A stretch of DNA of 38,976 nt from Pararhizobium mangrovi (GCF_006516965.1 NZ_VHLH01000036.1:1-38976); one strand, 5' to 3'; positions 1 to 10,171 are shown, numbered from the stretch's first letter. The notes: generated by a model not told the origin, from the letters alone. Numbers and translations are program-made.

Positions 1-84
1 TGGCACCGTCCCCATGGCGGGATAAACGACACCGTGCCCATCAGCCGCCTCGGTCTCGATCAGGACAACCTGTTGAGGCTCCAC
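1..84 (-). CDS. Unrecognised protein, 5' part only (runs off the left edge)
   Basis: A short minus-strand frame starts at GTG (84-82), directly after the TAG stop of the DUF983 gene, and stays open to the window edge. An AGGA Shine-Dalgarno-like stretch lies about 9 bases before the GTG, which suggests translation coupled to the upstream gene. The 28 visible residues begin MEPQQVVLIETEAADGHG. That is too little to assign a family, and it does not look like the start of the NUDIX hydrolase often found downstream of rnr-DUF983 in rhizobia. The partial gene call rests on spacing and ribosome site only. Confidence 0.35.
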   Translation of the reverse strand, partial: MEPQQVVLIETEAADGHGVVYPAMGTVP

Positions 85-86
85 AG

Positions 87-545
87 CTAGAAATCCTTCA
101 GCGGATGTTCGGCCGGATCCGCGTGCGTATGGTCGAAGCCGTGCATCCGGTTTGCCCATTGCAACCCGATGACGGCGCCCTTGACCGGCTGAAGGAGTGC
201 CACGGCGGCGATCGCCGTCAGCGGTGCCCAGATCGCGATGTGGACCCAGCCCGGCAAATCGGTCAGCGCCGCCGTGCCCAGCCAGCCGCCGACCATCAGA
301 TGACCGACGATCGCGATCACGAGATAGGCGGGCAGATCGTCGGCCCGATGGTGATGCATCTCCTCCGCACAGGCGGGGCAGGCGTCGAAGGGCTTCAGGA
401 AGGCACGGAAGAGGGGAGCATCGCCGCAAGCCGGACACCGGCTCCGAAATCCGCGAGACATGGCCGTTCCGACGTGGCGCGGCGATGCGGCTTCTGGCGC
501 TGCGTCGCCACGGTGCCGGATCTCAAGCTGGCTCGAACGCTTCAT
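87..545 (-). CDS. DUF983 family zinc-ribbon membrane protein
   Basis: This 152-residue protein matches the DUF983 pattern of a cytoplasmic zinc-ribbon followed by two membrane helices. The two CPAC motifs lie at about residues 37-40 and 56-59, with a helix pair at about 72-92 and 100-122 and a His/Asp-rich tail. The family has no established biochemical role; metal binding is inferred from the four cysteines. The ATG is preceded by AGAGG. It follows rnr by about 33 bases on the same strand, an arrangement common in rhizobial genomes, so it is probably cotranscribed with topA-rnr. Confidence 0.85.
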   Translation of the reverse strand: MKRSSQLEIRHRGDAAPEAASPRHVGTAMSRGFRSRCPACGDAPLFRAFLKPFDACPACAEEMHHHRADDLPAYLVIAIVGHLMVGGWLGTAALTDLPGWVHIAIWAPLTAIAAVALLQPVKGAVIGLQWANRMHGFDHTHADPAEHPLKDF

Positions 546-578
546 GACGAACCTCTCGCTCTGCGGATCGGCCGGCTT

Positions 579-2909
579 TCAATGCCTGCCGCGTGGTGCT
601 CGCTTCTGTCCCTTCCGACGTTCGCGCGATACGCGTTGACGATCGGCCTGTCGGCTCGCCTTGTGGTAGGAGCGGGTCGTCGCCGGCATCTTCGTCGGCT
701 CGCTGAGCATCTCGAAGAGCAGTGATCCGGCAAGCGGAATGGCTTCCTTCAGCCGCACCTCCACCGTATCGCCAAGGCGGTAGCCGAGCCCGGACCGGTC
801 GCCGGTCAGTGCCTGATGCGCCTCGTCGTAGACATAGTACTCTTCGCCAATCGTGGAAACCGGGATGAAGCCATCCGCCCCGTATTGCGGCAGGGCGACG
901 AACAGGCCGGACTTCGTGACACCGGCAATGCGGCCCTCGAAGGTGGTCCCGATCCGGCCCGCGAGGTGATGGGCGACGAGGCGGTCGACCGTCTCGCGCT
1001 CGGCGGCCATCGCGCGGCGCTCGAATGTGGAGATGTCGGCTGCGATGTCGGTCAGGTTCGACTCTTCCTCCGGCGTGATCGCGCCTTCGCCGAGCCCGAG
1101 TGCGCCGATCAGCGCACGGTGCACGATCAGGTCGGCATAGCGGCGGATCGGCGAGGTGAAGTGCGCGTAGCGCATCAGGTTCAGGCCGAAATGGCCTATG
1201 TTTTCCGGCGCGTAGACGGCCTGGCTCTGCGAACGCAGGACCATTTCACTGACCATCTGTTCGTAGGGTTCGTCCTCGGCTCTTTCGAGGATGCCGTTGA
1301 AATGGTTGGCGCGCAGATTGCCGCGTGCAAACGGGATGTCGAGCGTCGAGAGGAAGTCGCGCAGCGACTCCTGCTTGGCAAGCGAGGGTTCGTCGTGAAC
1401 GCGGTAGACGAGCGGCTGGCGCCGGTTCTCGAGCGTCTCGGCGGCCGAGACGTTCGCCTGGATCATGAACTCCTCGATCAGGCGATGCGCGTCCAGGCGC
1501 TCCGGCACGACGACGCGGGCGATGGTGCCGTCCTCGGCGAGTTCGAGGCGCCGTTCGGGCAGGTCGAGTTCGAGAGGCTGTCGCTTCGAACGGCCTCTGC
1601 CGAGCACTTCGTAGGCGTGCCAGAGCGGCGTCAGCACCGTGTCCATCAGATGGCCGGTCACGGCATCCACCCGGCCGTCGATCGCTGCCTGCGCCTGCTC
1701 GTAGGCGAGGCCGGCCACGCTCTTCATCATCACGCGGTGGAAGCGGTGCTTCAACTTGCGCCCATCCCCGGCGAAGGTCATGCGCACGGCAAGCGCCGGG
1801 CGCTCGACGCCTTCGCGCAACGAGCAGAGATCGTTGGAAATGCGCTCGGGCAGCATCGGCACGACGCGATCGGGGAAATAGACCGAGTTTCCGCGGCGAA
1901 GCGCCTCCCGGTCGAGCGCGCTGCCGGTGCGCACGTAGTAGGCGACGTCGGCGATCGCGACCGTGACGATCACGCCGCCTTCGTTCGCCGGATCGGGGTC
2001 GGCTTCGGCGTGGACGGCGTCGTCGTGGTCTTTAGCAGTCGCCGGGTCGATGGTGACGAGAGGCAGGTCGCGCCAGTCCTCGCGAGCCTTCATGGTCGCG
2101 GGCTCGGCCGCTTCGGCCTCGGCGATCGTCGCCTCCGAAAAGCGGTCCGGAATGCCGTGGGCATAGAGCGCGATGGTGGAAAGCGCCTTCTCGCCGCCGA
2201 TCGAACCGACGATCTTGACGACCTTGCCGCGCTTCAACCCGTAGCGCCCGGCCCCCGTGGCCTCTACCTCGACGAGGTCGCCGTCCTTCGCACCCCCGGT
2301 GTCGTCCGGTCCGACAGCCAGTTCCTGCTGGCGCCGGTCGATCGGCATGATGCGGGCTTCGCCGGAGGTCGTCTCACGGAAGACGCCGAGACCGGTGCCC
2401 CGGTTCCGGTCGATGATCTTCATCACCTTGGCGCTGTAGGGCGCGCCGATCGGGTCGTCGACACGGGTCAGTCGCGCGAGCACACGGTCGCCGACGCCCG
2501 GCGCCGGGGCGGGGCGCTTGCCTCTGCCCTTATCGGACGGCGGACGGATGGAGACGGCAGGTGCCGTTCCGTCGTCCTCGTTCCAGGATGCGGGCCGTGC
2601 GAGGAGGCCGCCGCCATTGTCGCGGTGCGTGATATCGAGCAGTGCTACCGGAGGCAGGTCGCCGGGGCGCTTGAGCTGCTTGCGGTCGCGTTGAAGAAGG
2701 CCCTCCTCCTCCAGTTCGCGCAGGGCATGCTTGAGCGCGATCCGGTCGTCGCCCTTCACCGAGAAGGCCTTGGCGATGTCGCGCTTGTTCGCCCGGTCGG
2801 GATGGTCGGATACGAAACGCAGCAATGTCTCGCGATCCAGCACACCGCCCTCCGGCCGTTTGCGCGTCGAACTCGTCTTGCGGGGCCGGCCACCGGTTCG
2901 CTGGGTCAC
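579..2909 (-). CDS. rnr: Ribonuclease R (3'-5' exoribonuclease)
   Basis: RNase R degrades structured RNA processively from the 3' end and takes part in mRNA decay and rRNA/tmRNA quality control in the cytoplasm. The 776-residue protein has an N-terminal winged-helix region (about 20-75), cold-shock/OB folds (about 130-250), the RNB catalytic domain with the metal-binding aspartates in IDPATAKDHDDA (Asp288, Asp294, Asp296, Asp297), an S1 domain near 640-725 and a basic Lys/Arg-rich tail. Length is typical. It starts at GTG two bases after the topA stop codon, so the two genes are very likely one operon. The topA-rnr pairing is usual in alphaproteobacteria. Confidence 0.97.
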   Translation of the reverse strand: MTQRTGGRPRKTSSTRKRPEGGVLDRETLLRFVSDHPDRANKRDIAKAFSVKGDDRIALKHALRELEEEGLLQRDRKQLKRPGDLPPVALLDITHRDNGGGLLARPASWNEDDGTAPAVSIRPPSDKGRGKRPAPAPGVGDRVLARLTRVDDPIGAPYSAKVMKIIDRNRGTGLGVFRETTSGEARIMPIDRRQQELAVGPDDTGGAKDGDLVEVEATGAGRYGLKRGKVVKIVGSIGGEKALSTIALYAHGIPDRFSEATIAEAEAAEPATMKAREDWRDLPLVTIDPATAKDHDDAVHAEADPDPANEGGVIVTVAIADVAYYVRTGSALDREALRRGNSVYFPDRVVPMLPERISNDLCSLREGVERPALAVRMTFAGDGRKLKHRFHRVMMKSVAGLAYEQAQAAIDGRVDAVTGHLMDTVLTPLWHAYEVLGRGRSKRQPLELDLPERRLELAEDGTIARVVVPERLDAHRLIEEFMIQANVSAAETLENRRQPLVYRVHDEPSLAKQESLRDFLSTLDIPFARGNLRANHFNGILERAEDEPYEQMVSEMVLRSQSQAVYAPENIGHFGLNLMRYAHFTSPIRRYADLIVHRALIGALGLGEGAITPEEESNLTDIAADISTFERRAMAAERETVDRLVAHHLAGRIGTTFEGRIAGVTKSGLFVALPQYGADGFIPVSTIGEEYYVYDEAHQALTGDRSGLGYRLGDTVEVRLKEAIPLAGSLLFEMLSEPTKMPATTRSYHKASRQADRQRVSRERRKGQKRAPRGRH

Positions 2910-2911
2910 GC

Positions 2912-5614
2912 TCAGTCCTCGGCCGGCGTATTCGCGGTTTTCGACTTCGACCCGGCAGCGGACGTCTTGCCGGCGGTCGACTTCTTCGCCGCGGTCGTCT
3001 TGCCCTTCGCGCCCGTTCCCTTCGACGCAGTGCTCTTGGCAGACGACTTTTTCGCCGTTGCGCTCTTCGCCTTCGTCTTCTTCTTGCCACCGCTCTTGCC
3101 GGTCTTTTCGGTAATCAGCGCCAGCGCATCTTCTATGGTGACGGACTGGGGGTCCTTGTCCTTCGGGAGGGTGGCGTTGACCTTGCCCCAGTTCACGTAG
3201 GGTCCGTAGCGTCCGTCGCGCACGGCGATGTCGCCGCCGTCTGGATGCTCGCCGAGTTCCTTCAGCGCCGCCGGCTTGCCGCGGCCACGCCCGCCCTTCG
3301 ACTGCTTTTCCGCAATCAGCGTGACGGCCCGGTTGAGGCCGACGGAAAAGACCTCGTCGATGCCATCGAGGTTCGCATAGGTCTTCTCGTGTCGCACGAA
3401 CGGACCGTAGCGGCCGAGGCCGGCGGAAATCGCGTTGCCGGTCTCGGGATGCTGGCCGATGTCCCGTGGCAGGGAGAGAAGTGCCAGCGCCTTTTCGTGG
3501 TCAATGTCGTCGATCGACCATTCCTTCGGCAGGCTGGAGCGCTTTGCTTCCTTGCCCTCGCCACGCTGGACGTAGGGTCCAAAGCGGCCCGAACGCAGCG
3601 TGATCGCCTCCTCGGTATAGGGATCGCGGCCAAGATCCTTCGGCTCGGCGGAAAGCTTCGCTTCCGGCGTATCGGCTGAATCGGGCGAGAGCTGCCGGGT
3701 GAAGTTGCACTCGGGATAGTTCGAGCAGCCGACGAACGCGCCGAACTTGCCGAGCTTGAGCGAAAGCTTGCCGTCGGCGCAGTTCGGGCAGGTACGGGGA
3801 TCGCCTTCCTCGCCTTCCTTCTTCGGGAAGACGAGCGGCGCGAGGTCCTCGTTCAGCGCGTCGAGCACGTCGGAGACGCGCAGCTCCTTCGTCTCCTCGA
3901 CATGGGCGGTGAAGTCCTTCCAGAAGTCGCGCAGGACCTCCTTCCAGTCGAGATCGCCGTTGGAGATCTTGTCGAGCTTGCTTTCGAGATCGGCGGTGAA
4001 ATCGTACTCGACGTAGCGTTCGAAGAAATTGCCGAGGAAAGCGGTGACGAGCCGGCCCTTGGATCCGGGGATCAGCTTGCGCTTCTCGACGGTGACGTAA
4101 TCGCGCTCCTGCAGCGTCGAAAGCGTCGCGGCGTAGGTCGAGGGCCGGCCAATGCCGAGCTCTTCCATCTTCTTGATGAGGGTGGCTTCCGAATAGCGCG
4201 GCGGCGGCTCGGTGAAGTGCTGCGTCGGCACGACCTTTTCGCAGGCCTGTTCCTCGTTCGCCCTGATCTCGGGCAGGCGGCCGGCATCGTCCCCGTCGTC
4301 GCCCTGTTCGCCGTCTTCCTTGGCGTCGGTATAAGCGGCGATGAAGCCGTCGAAGCGGATGACGGAGCCGGTCGCACGCAGGCCGGCGGTGCGGCCGCCG
4401 TTCGTCGCGGTGATCTCGGCGGTCGTGCGCTCGATTTCGGCGGGTGCCATCTGGCTGGCGATGCCGCGCTTCCAGACGAGTTCGTAGAGTCGCGCCTGGT
4501 CGGTATCGAGGTAGCGCTTCACCTGATCCGGCGTGCGGGTGAAGTCCGTCGGGCGGATCGCCTCGTGAGCCTCCTGCGCGTTCTTCGCCTTGGTCGAATA
4601 AAAACGCGGCTTTTCCGGCCGGTAGCGATCGCCGAACTGGTCCGCGATCGCCGCGCGCGCCGCGTCGATTGCCTCCGGGGCCATCTGCACGCCGTCGGTA
4701 CGCATATAGGTAATGAGACCGACCGTCTCACCGCCGAGCTCGATGCCCTCGTAGAGGCGCTGCGCGACCTGCATGGTGCGCGAGGCGTTGAAGCCGAGCT
4801 TGGAGGAGGCGGCCTGCTGTAGCGTCGAGGTCGTGAAGGGTGGCGACGGGTTACGCTTCGTCGGCTTGGCTTCGACGCTGTCGGTGCGGAAGGAAGCGCC
4901 TTCCAGCATTTCTCGGATCGACCCGGCATCGTCGCCGTTGCGGATCGACATCTTCTGCAGGCGCTTGCCCTCGTTCGAGACGAGGCGCGCGGTGAAATCC
5001 TCGCCGCGCGGCGTCTTCATCTCGGCGGCAATCTGCCAGTATTCCTCGGAGACGAAGCGCTCGATTTCGGCCTCGCGGTCGCAGACGAGCCGGAGAGCAA
5101 CCGACTGGACGCGGCCCGCCGAACGCGCGCCCGGCAGCTTGCGCCACAGCACGGGCGAGAGGTTGAAGCCGACGAGATAGTCGAGTGCGCGGCGGGCGAG
5201 ATAGGCCTCGACCAGCGGCGAATCGATCTCGCGCGGATTGTCCATCGCGTCGAGGACGGCCTTCTTGGTGATCGCGTTGAAGACGACGCGGCTGACGCGC
5301 TTGTCCTTCAGCACCTTCTTGCGCCGCAGGACCTCGAGCACGTGCCACGAGATCGCTTCGCCCTCGCGATCGGGGTCGGTCGCGAGAATCAGCCCGTCGG
5401 AGGAGGCGAGCGCGTCGGCGATCTCCTTCAGCCGCTTGTTGGAGGCGGTATCGACCTGCCACGTCATCTCGAAGTCTTCGTCTGGCTTCACCGATCCGTC
5501 CTTGGCGGGAAGATCGCGCACGTGGCCGAACGAGGCCAGAACCTTGTAGTTCGAGCCCAGGTACTTGTTGATGGTCTTGGCCTTGGCGGGCGATTCGACG
5601 ACGACGACGTCCAT
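2912..5614 (-). CDS. topA: DNA topoisomerase I (type IA)
   Basis: TopA relaxes negative supercoils by transient single-strand cleavage. The start is placed at the ATG giving MDVVVVESPAKAKT, the conserved Toprim start; a longer in-frame extension upstream has no family match. The 900-residue protein carries the Toprim acidic residues (Glu7; ATDPDREGE with Asp80 and Asp82), the active-site tyrosine in GLITYMRTDG (Tyr303), one four-cysteine zinc ribbon (CPNC and CSNYPEC), three C-terminal topoisomerase repeats with GRYGP-type motifs, and a Lys/Ala/Ser-rich tail that probably contacts DNA. Only one classical zinc ribbon is present, against several in E. coli, as is common in alphaproteobacteria. 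First gene of a topA-rnr-DUF983 run. Confidence 0.97.
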   Translation of the reverse strand: MDVVVVESPAKAKTINKYLGSNYKVLASFGHVRDLPAKDGSVKPDEDFEMTWQVDTASNKRLKEIADALASSDGLILATDPDREGEAISWHVLEVLRRKKVLKDKRVSRVVFNAITKKAVLDAMDNPREIDSPLVEAYLARRALDYLVGFNLSPVLWRKLPGARSAGRVQSVALRLVCDREAEIERFVSEEYWQIAAEMKTPRGEDFTARLVSNEGKRLQKMSIRNGDDAGSIREMLEGASFRTDSVEAKPTKRNPSPPFTTSTLQQAASSKLGFNASRTMQVAQRLYEGIELGGETVGLITYMRTDGVQMAPEAIDAARAAIADQFGDRYRPEKPRFYSTKAKNAQEAHEAIRPTDFTRTPDQVKRYLDTDQARLYELVWKRGIASQMAPAEIERTTAEITATNGGRTAGLRATGSVIRFDGFIAAYTDAKEDGEQGDDGDDAGRLPEIRANEEQACEKVVPTQHFTEPPPRYSEATLIKKMEELGIGRPSTYAATLSTLQERDYVTVEKRKLIPGSKGRLVTAFLGNFFERYVEYDFTADLESKLDKISNGDLDWKEVLRDFWKDFTAHVEETKELRVSDVLDALNEDLAPLVFPKKEGEEGDPRTCPNCADGKLSLKLGKFGAFVGCSNYPECNFTRQLSPDSADTPEAKLSAEPKDLGRDPYTEEAITLRSGRFGPYVQRGEGKEAKRSSLPKEWSIDDIDHEKALALLSLPRDIGQHPETGNAISAGLGRYGPFVRHEKTYANLDGIDEVFSVGLNRAVTLIAEKQSKGGRGRGKPAALKELGEHPDGGDIAVRDGRYGPYVNWGKVNATLPKDKDPQSVTIEDALALITEKTGKSGGKKKTKAKSATAKKSSAKSTASKGTGAKGKTTAAKKSTAGKTSAAGSKSKTANTPAED

Positions 5615-5752
5615 TGGGCATCCAAAAAGTGTGAGCGGGCATGGTGCCGGTGCGAAGCAATGCCCGGCGCGTCCCGACATGGACAGCCGCAGGGAAAGGG
5701 TCAAGGGCAAGGCGTCAATTTCACTCTTACTGCGGTGCACAACCAATAAGCG

Positions 5753-5770
5753 AAATTGCGTTTGCAATTT
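5753..5770. promoter_or_regulatory. Inverted repeat in the AT-rich topA / small-gene divergent promoter region
   Basis: The divergent spacer 5615-5823 is clearly AT-richer than its surroundings at 5740-5800. It holds a perfect 7-bp inverted repeat, AAATTGC-GTTT-GCAATTT. Rightward promoter-like hexamers (TTGCGT at 5756-5761 and TAATAC at 5778-5783, 16-bp spacer) overlap it. This fits a promoter/operator for the small plus-strand gene, but no specific regulator can be named. Confidence 0.3.
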
Positions 5771-5823
5771 ATACTGCTAATACGTACGATTTCCGTGTTT
5801 TCGCCGAATGGAGTGTCGACTCG

Positions 5824-6024
5824 ATGCAGCTTTCCAAGGGTTCTCGGGATTGCGAACACGGACGGGTACAGGAGGATATTTCGTATATTCGGCAGATGTT
5901 GAACGAGCTTCGTTCCGTCGCCGATCGCGACGGCTGCGACATGCTGTGCTACCTCATCGAAATGGCCTGCCTGGAGGCGAGCGAGATCGAGAAGGAAAAG
6001 CCGAACTCGCGCTTTTACGGTTGA
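5824..6024 (+). CDS. Small conserved hypothetical protein (66 aa)
   Basis: The ATG at 5824 has a GGAG site about ten bases upstream and opens a 66-residue frame starting MQLSKGSRDCEHGR. The central part, YIRQMLNELRSVADRDGCDMLCYLIEMACLEASEI when read piecewise, is predicted to be helical and amphipathic, and resembles short uncharacterised proteins that I recall from many Hyphomicrobiales genomes. It has no signal peptide or membrane segment. It is transcribed divergently from topA and converges on dprA. A longer in-frame extension to 5641 is less likely, because it runs through the AT-rich promoter region. Function unknown. Confidence 0.65.
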   Translation: MQLSKGSRDCEHGRVQEDISYIRQMLNELRSVADRDGCDMLCYLIEMACLEASEIEKEKPNSRFYG

Positions 6025-6073
6025 ATCGAACCGTTTTCGTTTTCCCTTTCGAAGGAAAAGCCGCGGCCGTGTT

Positions 6074-7228
6074 TCAGGACAAGCCGGCGGTCGGCGCCAG
6101 CGATACGAGGCCGCCCGGATGGCGGTGCAACCGCCCCGCAAGATCGAGCTCGAGCAGCACGAGATGCACGGCGGCCGTCGGGGCGGCGGTATGCTGGATC
6201 AGTGCATCGACGGCGACCGGGGTCATGTCGAGCGCATCGACGATGCGCGAGCGCTCGCCTTCGTCTGGAGGCGCGGCAGGGAACGAAGTCATGTCCGGCT
6301 CCGCGACCGAGGGCCGTTTCTCCACCGGCAGAGCACCGAGCGGGGCGAGTGCATCCAGCACGTCGGCCGATTCGGTGACCATGGACGCCCCGTCCTTCAG
6401 AAGGCCGTTGGTGCCGCCGGCGCGCGGGTCGAGGGGCGAGCCGGGCACCGCGAAGACGAGGCGGCCGAAGTCCGCGGCCTGACGCGCGGTGATCAGCGAG
6501 CCCGACCGTTTTGCCGCTTCGATGACGACGAGGCCGAGCGCGATGCCGGCGATGAGGCGATTGCGGCGCGGGAAGTCCCGCGCCCGGGGTTCCCAACCGA
6601 ACGGCATCTCGCTGACGACGAGCCCGGCGCCCGAGCGCATCCGTTCGTAAAGCGCGGCGTTTTGCGGCGGGTAGGGTCGATCGAGCCCGCCGGCCATCGC
6701 CGCGATCGTGCCGGTTTCGACGGCAGCCGCATGCGCGGCCGCGTCGATGCCGCGCGCCATCCCCGAGACGAGCACGTAGCCGGCCGCCCCGATCGCACGC
6801 GTCAGCGATGTCGCGATGCGGCAGCCGACCGCCGAAGCGTTGCGCGAGCCGACCATTCCGACGGCCGGCCGGTGCGTGAGGGTGAGATCGCCGCACATCG
6901 CCAGAAGAGGCGGCGCGCCGTCGACCATGCGCAGGGCCGGCGGATAATCCGGCTCGCCCATGCCGACAAACTGTGCACCGAAGCGTTCGGCCGTTTCCAT
7001 CTCCGCTTCGGCGTCGCTGCTCGTCGCGATGCGGATGCGTCGGGAGCCGCCGCGTGCGGCAAGGTCCGGCAGCATTTCGATCGCGCGGGCAGCCGAGCCG
7101 AAATGGTTGATGAGGTCGCGAAAGGTCGCCGGGCCGACATTGTCGCTGCGGATGAGGCGAAGCCATGCGAGGCGTTGGGCATCGGAAAGGGGGATGCCTT
7201 CGCCCTCGGCTTCGGGCGAGGCGCTCAC
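6074..7228 (-). CDS. dprA: DNA processing protein DprA
   Basis: DprA binds incoming single-stranded DNA during natural transformation and loads RecA. The 384-residue protein has an N-terminal helical SAM-like region, the Rossmann-like DprA core with [18 protein letters not shown] and GGLDRPYPP motifs, the SEMPFGWEP and [10 protein letters not shown] segments, and a C-terminal winged helix. The start is the GTG at 7228, which overlaps the plsY stop as GTGA, so translation is probably coupled to plsY. A longer upstream frame only reads plsY out of frame. The plsY-dprA-topA order is standard in rhizobia, and presence of DprA alone does not prove competence. Confidence 0.95.
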   Translation of the reverse strand: MSASPEAEGEGIPLSDAQRLAWLRLIRSDNVGPATFRDLINHFGSAARAIEMLPDLAARGGSRRIRIATSSDAEAEMETAERFGAQFVGMGEPDYPPALRMVDGAPPLLAMCGDLTLTHRPAVGMVGSRNASAVGCRIATSLTRAIGAAGYVLVSGMARGIDAAAHAAAVETGTIAAMAGGLDRPYPPQNAALYERMRSGAGLVVSEMPFGWEPRARDFPRRNRLIAGIALGLVVIEAAKRSGSLITARQAADFGRLVFAVPGSPLDPRAGGTNGLLKDGASMVTESADVLDALAPLGALPVEKRPSVAEPDMTSFPAAPPDEGERSRIVDALDMTPVAVDALIQHTAAPTAAVHLVLLELDLAGRLHRHPGGLVSLAPTAGLS

Positions 7229-7842
7229 CCCTTCTCTCCGATACGCCCTTCGGTGCCCGAAACGAGCCGCGTGATGTTCGTGCGGTGCTTGAAGAAGCTG
7301 ATCGCCGTCATCACCGCGAAGAGGAGTGCGAGCGATCCGCGGTCGACGATGAAGAGGAAGAGCGTCGTCGCGACCATTGCGACGAGTGCGGAAAGGGAAG
7401 AGTAGCGCGAAAGTTTGGCCGTCCCGAGCCAGAACACGGCGAAGACCGGCACGCCGAGCGGGGCGAGCCCGAGCAGCACGCCGATATAGGTCGCGACGCC
7501 CTTGCCGCCACGAAAGCCGATCCATACGGGAAAGAGATGCCCGAGAAAGGCGCCGAAGCCGGCAGCAATTCCCCCATCGAGGCCGAGCAGGTAATGCGCA
7601 AGCACGGCCGGGATCGTGCCCTTCAGCGCGTCGCAGAGCAAGGTCGCGGCGGCGATCTTTTTGTTGCCGGTACGCAGGACGTTGGTCGCGCCGATATTGC
7701 CGGAACCGATGGTGCGCACGTCGCCGAGGCCGGCAAGGCGCGTGAGCAGCAGGCCGAAGGGGACGGAACCGATGGCATAGCCGGCAAGCAAGGCAACGAA
7801 CAGACCGGCGGGACCCGCGTCCCACACACCCGTACCGATCAT
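7225..7842 (-). CDS. plsY: Glycerol-3-phosphate acyltransferase PlsY
   Basis: PlsY transfers the acyl group from acyl-phosphate to glycerol-3-phosphate, the first acylation in phospholipid synthesis, in the inner membrane. The 205-residue protein is almost wholly hydrophobic with about five membrane helices. It shows the family motifs [18 protein letters not shown] and [18 protein letters not shown] in the expected order. A GGGGGAG ribosome site precedes the ATG. It follows pyrC' by 77 bases and overlaps dprA by four bases, so it sits in the pyrB-pyrC'-plsY-dprA run. Confidence 0.96.
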   Translation of the reverse strand: MIGTGVWDAGPAGLFVALLAGYAIGSVPFGLLLTRLAGLGDVRTIGSGNIGATNVLRTGNKKIAAATLLCDALKGTIPAVLAHYLLGLDGGIAAGFGAFLGHLFPVWIGFRGGKGVATYIGVLLGLAPLGVPVFAVFWLGTAKLSRYSSLSALVAMVATTLFLFIVDRGSLALLFAVMTAISFFKHRTNITRLVSGTEGRIGEKG

Positions 7843-7919
7843 CGGTGAACTCCCCCGGTCGAACTCTCACCGAACCTAGCGCAGTTCGCGCGGCGAAGGA
7901 ACTCTACCATCGGAATGCT

Positions 7920-9215
7920 TCAGCCCGCGGCGAAAACTTCGCGGCCGCGGACATAGGTGCGCCGGACGCGTCCCTGCATGCGGGCACGTTCGAAGGCCGT
8001 GTTCTTCGACAGGGAGACCAGATCGTCCTCGCTGACGATCCACGGCTCGTCCGGATCGACGAGTACGATGTCGGCAAGCGCACCGGGGGCGAGCGTACCG
8101 GCGTCGAGGCCGAAGATCTTCGCCGGTCGCGTCGCCAGCGCATCGACGAGGCGCATCAGCGAAACCTGGTCCCCGTGATAGAGGCGAAGCGCTGCCGCGA
8201 GCAGCGTTTCGAGACCCGCCGCGCCGTCGGCGGCATCGCTGAAGGGCAGGCGCTTGGTATCGACGTCCTGCGGATCGTGCGAGGAGACGACGACATCGAT
8301 GATCCCCTGTTCGAGCGCCTTCACCATCGCCTGGCGTTCCTCTTCGGCGCGAAGCGGCGGCGACATCTTGAAGAAGGTGCGGTACTCGCCGATGTCGTTC
8401 TCGTTGAGCGCCAAATGGTTGATCGATACGCCGCAGCTCACCGGCAGGCCACGCCGCTTGGCCGCGCGCACGAGTTCAGCCGATTCGCCGACGGAAATCT
8501 TCGCCGCGTGGTAATTCACGCCGGTAAGGGCTGCGAGACGAAGATCGCGTTCGAGCGGAATGATCTCCGCTTCCTGCGGGATCCCCGGCAGGCCGAGCCA
8601 GCTTGCGAAAAGGCCTTCGTTCATCACGCCGCCGGCTGCGAGATGCCGGTCCTGCGTCTCGCAGGCGACGAGCGCGCCGAGCTGGCGTGCATAGGTCATC
8701 GCCCGGCGCATGACGAGCGTGTCCGCGATCGTCCGGCGACCTTCGGTGAACGCGACGGCACCGGCTTCGGCCAGCAGACCGAGCTCGCTCATCTCGCGGC
8801 CTTCGAGGCCACGCGTCAGGGCGGCCGCCGGATGGATGTTGACGATCGCCTCGTCGCGCGCGGTCTTGCGCACGAATTCCACGAGGGCGACGTCGTCGAT
8901 CACCGGATGGGTGTCCGGCATCATGACGAGCGAGGTCACGCCGCCGGCCGCCGCCGCCCGGCTCGCCGAGGCGATCGTCTCGCGATGCTCGGCGCCCGGC
9001 TGGCCGATGAAGACGCGCGTATCGACGAGACCGGGGATCGCGAGCAGTCCGTCGGCATCGACGATCTCCGCTCCTTCCGGCGCGCCCTGATTCGTCGCGT
9101 CGGCGCCGGCCGCTTCGATCCGACCGTTCCTGATGACGATCGTGCCGGTTTCGTCGATATCGCGCGAGGGATCGACGATGCGCGCATTGCGAATGACCAG
9201 GGGCGGATGGCTCAC
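7920..9215 (-). CDS. Dihydroorotase-like protein lacking metal ligands (probable pseudo-dihydroorotase, PyrC')
   Basis: The 431-residue protein has the amidohydrolase fold and overall sequence of class I dihydroorotase, which closes carbamoyl-aspartate to dihydroorotate. However, the metal-binding HxH motif that should follow the first strand reads [10 protein letters not shown], with Arg and Phe in place of both histidines. The usual TDHAP segment reads SSHDPQ, so the catalytic aspartate is replaced by serine. The protein is therefore probably not an enzyme. In Pseudomonas an inactive DHOase-like subunit is needed for assembly of aspartate transcarbamoylase, and the GTGA overlap with pyrB fits that role. 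An active dihydroorotase should exist elsewhere in the genome. Confidence 0.9.
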   Translation of the reverse strand: MSHPPLVIRNARIVDPSRDIDETGTIVIRNGRIEAAGADATNQGAPEGAEIVDADGLLAIPGLVDTRVFIGQPGAEHRETIASASRAAAAGGVTSLVMMPDTHPVIDDVALVEFVRKTARDEAIVNIHPAAALTRGLEGREMSELGLLAEAGAVAFTEGRRTIADTLVMRRAMTYARQLGALVACETQDRHLAAGGVMNEGLFASWLGLPGIPQEAEIIPLERDLRLAALTGVNYHAAKISVGESAELVRAAKRRGLPVSCGVSINHLALNENDIGEYRTFFKMSPPLRAEEERQAMVKALEQGIIDVVVSSHDPQDVDTKRLPFSDAADGAAGLETLLAAALRLYHGDQVSLMRLVDALATRPAKIFGLDAGTLAPGALADIVLVDPDEPWIVSEDDLVSLSKNTAFERARMQGRVRRTYVRGREVFAAG

Positions 9216-10171
9216 GGCGTGGCCTCCGCGTTCTGTGGCAACGCGAGTGCTTCCATGACGGCCATGCGGACGGCGACGCCCATCTCCACCTGTTCCTCGA
9301 TGACGCTCGAAGGTCCGTCGGCCACCTCCGAGGCGATTTCGACGCCGCGGTTCATCGGACCGGGATGCATGACGAGCGCATCGGGCTTCGCAGCCTTGAG
9401 CCGCCTGGCATCGAGCCCGAAGCGCTGGAAATATTCGCGAACCGAAGGCACGAACGCGCCCGCCATGCGCTCGCGTTGAAGGCGCAGCATCATTACGACG
9501 TCGGCGTCCGCGAGCCCGTCCTCCAGTCGGTCGAAGACCTCGACGCCCATGCGCTCGATCCCGGTCGGCAGGAGGGTCGCGGGGGCGACGACCCGCACCC
9601 GTGCACCCATGGCGTTGAGGAGAAGGATGTTCGATCGGGCGACGCGCGAATGCAGGATGTCGCCGCAGATGGTGACGACCAGTCGCGCGATCCGGCCCCG
9701 GGCGCGACGGATGGTCAGCGCGTCCAGAAGCGCCTGCGTGGGATGTTCGTGCGCCCCGTCGCCGGCATTGATGACCGAACAGGCAACCTTCTGCGCGAGG
9801 AGGGCCGCCGCGCCGGCCGAACCGTGACGCACGACGAGAATATCCGGTCGCATCGCGTTCAGCGTCATCGCCGTGTCGACGAGCGTCTCGCCCTTGGAGA
9901 CGGACGAACTGGCGACGGACATGTTCATGACGTCCGCGCCGAGGCGCTTGCCGGCAAGCTCGAAGGAGGATTGGGTTCGCGTCGAGGGCTCGAAGAAAAG
10001 GTTGATCTGTGTCAGCCCCTTGAGCGTACTCGTCTTCTTGTGGCGCTGACGGCTGATGTGCACCGCCTCGTCCGCCTTGTCGAGGAGGAAGGCGATGTCG
10101 TGCTCGGAAAGGTTGGCGATACCGAGCAGATGACGGTGCGTGAACGGAAAGATGGGTCGGGCCGCGCTCAT
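9212..10171 (-). CDS. pyrB: Aspartate carbamoyltransferase catalytic subunit
   Basis: PyrB joins carbamoyl phosphate and aspartate, the committed step of pyrimidine synthesis. The start is the ATG at 10171 ([18 protein letters not shown]), giving 319 residues, normal for the family; an in-frame extension upstream is unrelated. The carbamoyl-phosphate loop [13 protein letters not shown], the [13 protein letters not shown] motif and the [10 protein letters not shown] segment near the C-terminus are all present. Its stop overlaps the GTG of the dihydroorotase-like gene, consistent with co-assembly of the two proteins. It is divergent from the AidB-like gene. Confidence 0.97.
   Translation of the reverse strand: MSAARPIFPFTHRHLLGIANLSEHDIAFLLDKADEAVHISRQRHKKTSTLKGLTQINLFFEPSTRTQSSFELAGKRLGADVMNMSVASSSVSKGETLVDTAMTLNAMRPDILVVRHGSAGAAALLAQKVACSVINAGDGAHEHPTQALLDALTIRRARGRIARLVVTICGDILHSRVARSNILLLNAMGARVRVVAPATLLPTGIERMGVEVFDRLEDGLADADVVMMLRLQRERMAGAFVPSVREYFQRFGLDARRLKAAKPDALVMHPGPMNRGVEIASEVADGPSSVIEEQVEMGVAVRMAVMEALALPQNAEATP

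Noticed and set aside
816-3200. 794-residue plus-strand open frame opposite rnr
   Set aside because: Antisense shadow of rnr and the end of topA in GC-rich DNA; no family motifs and Arg/Val/Asp-biased composition.
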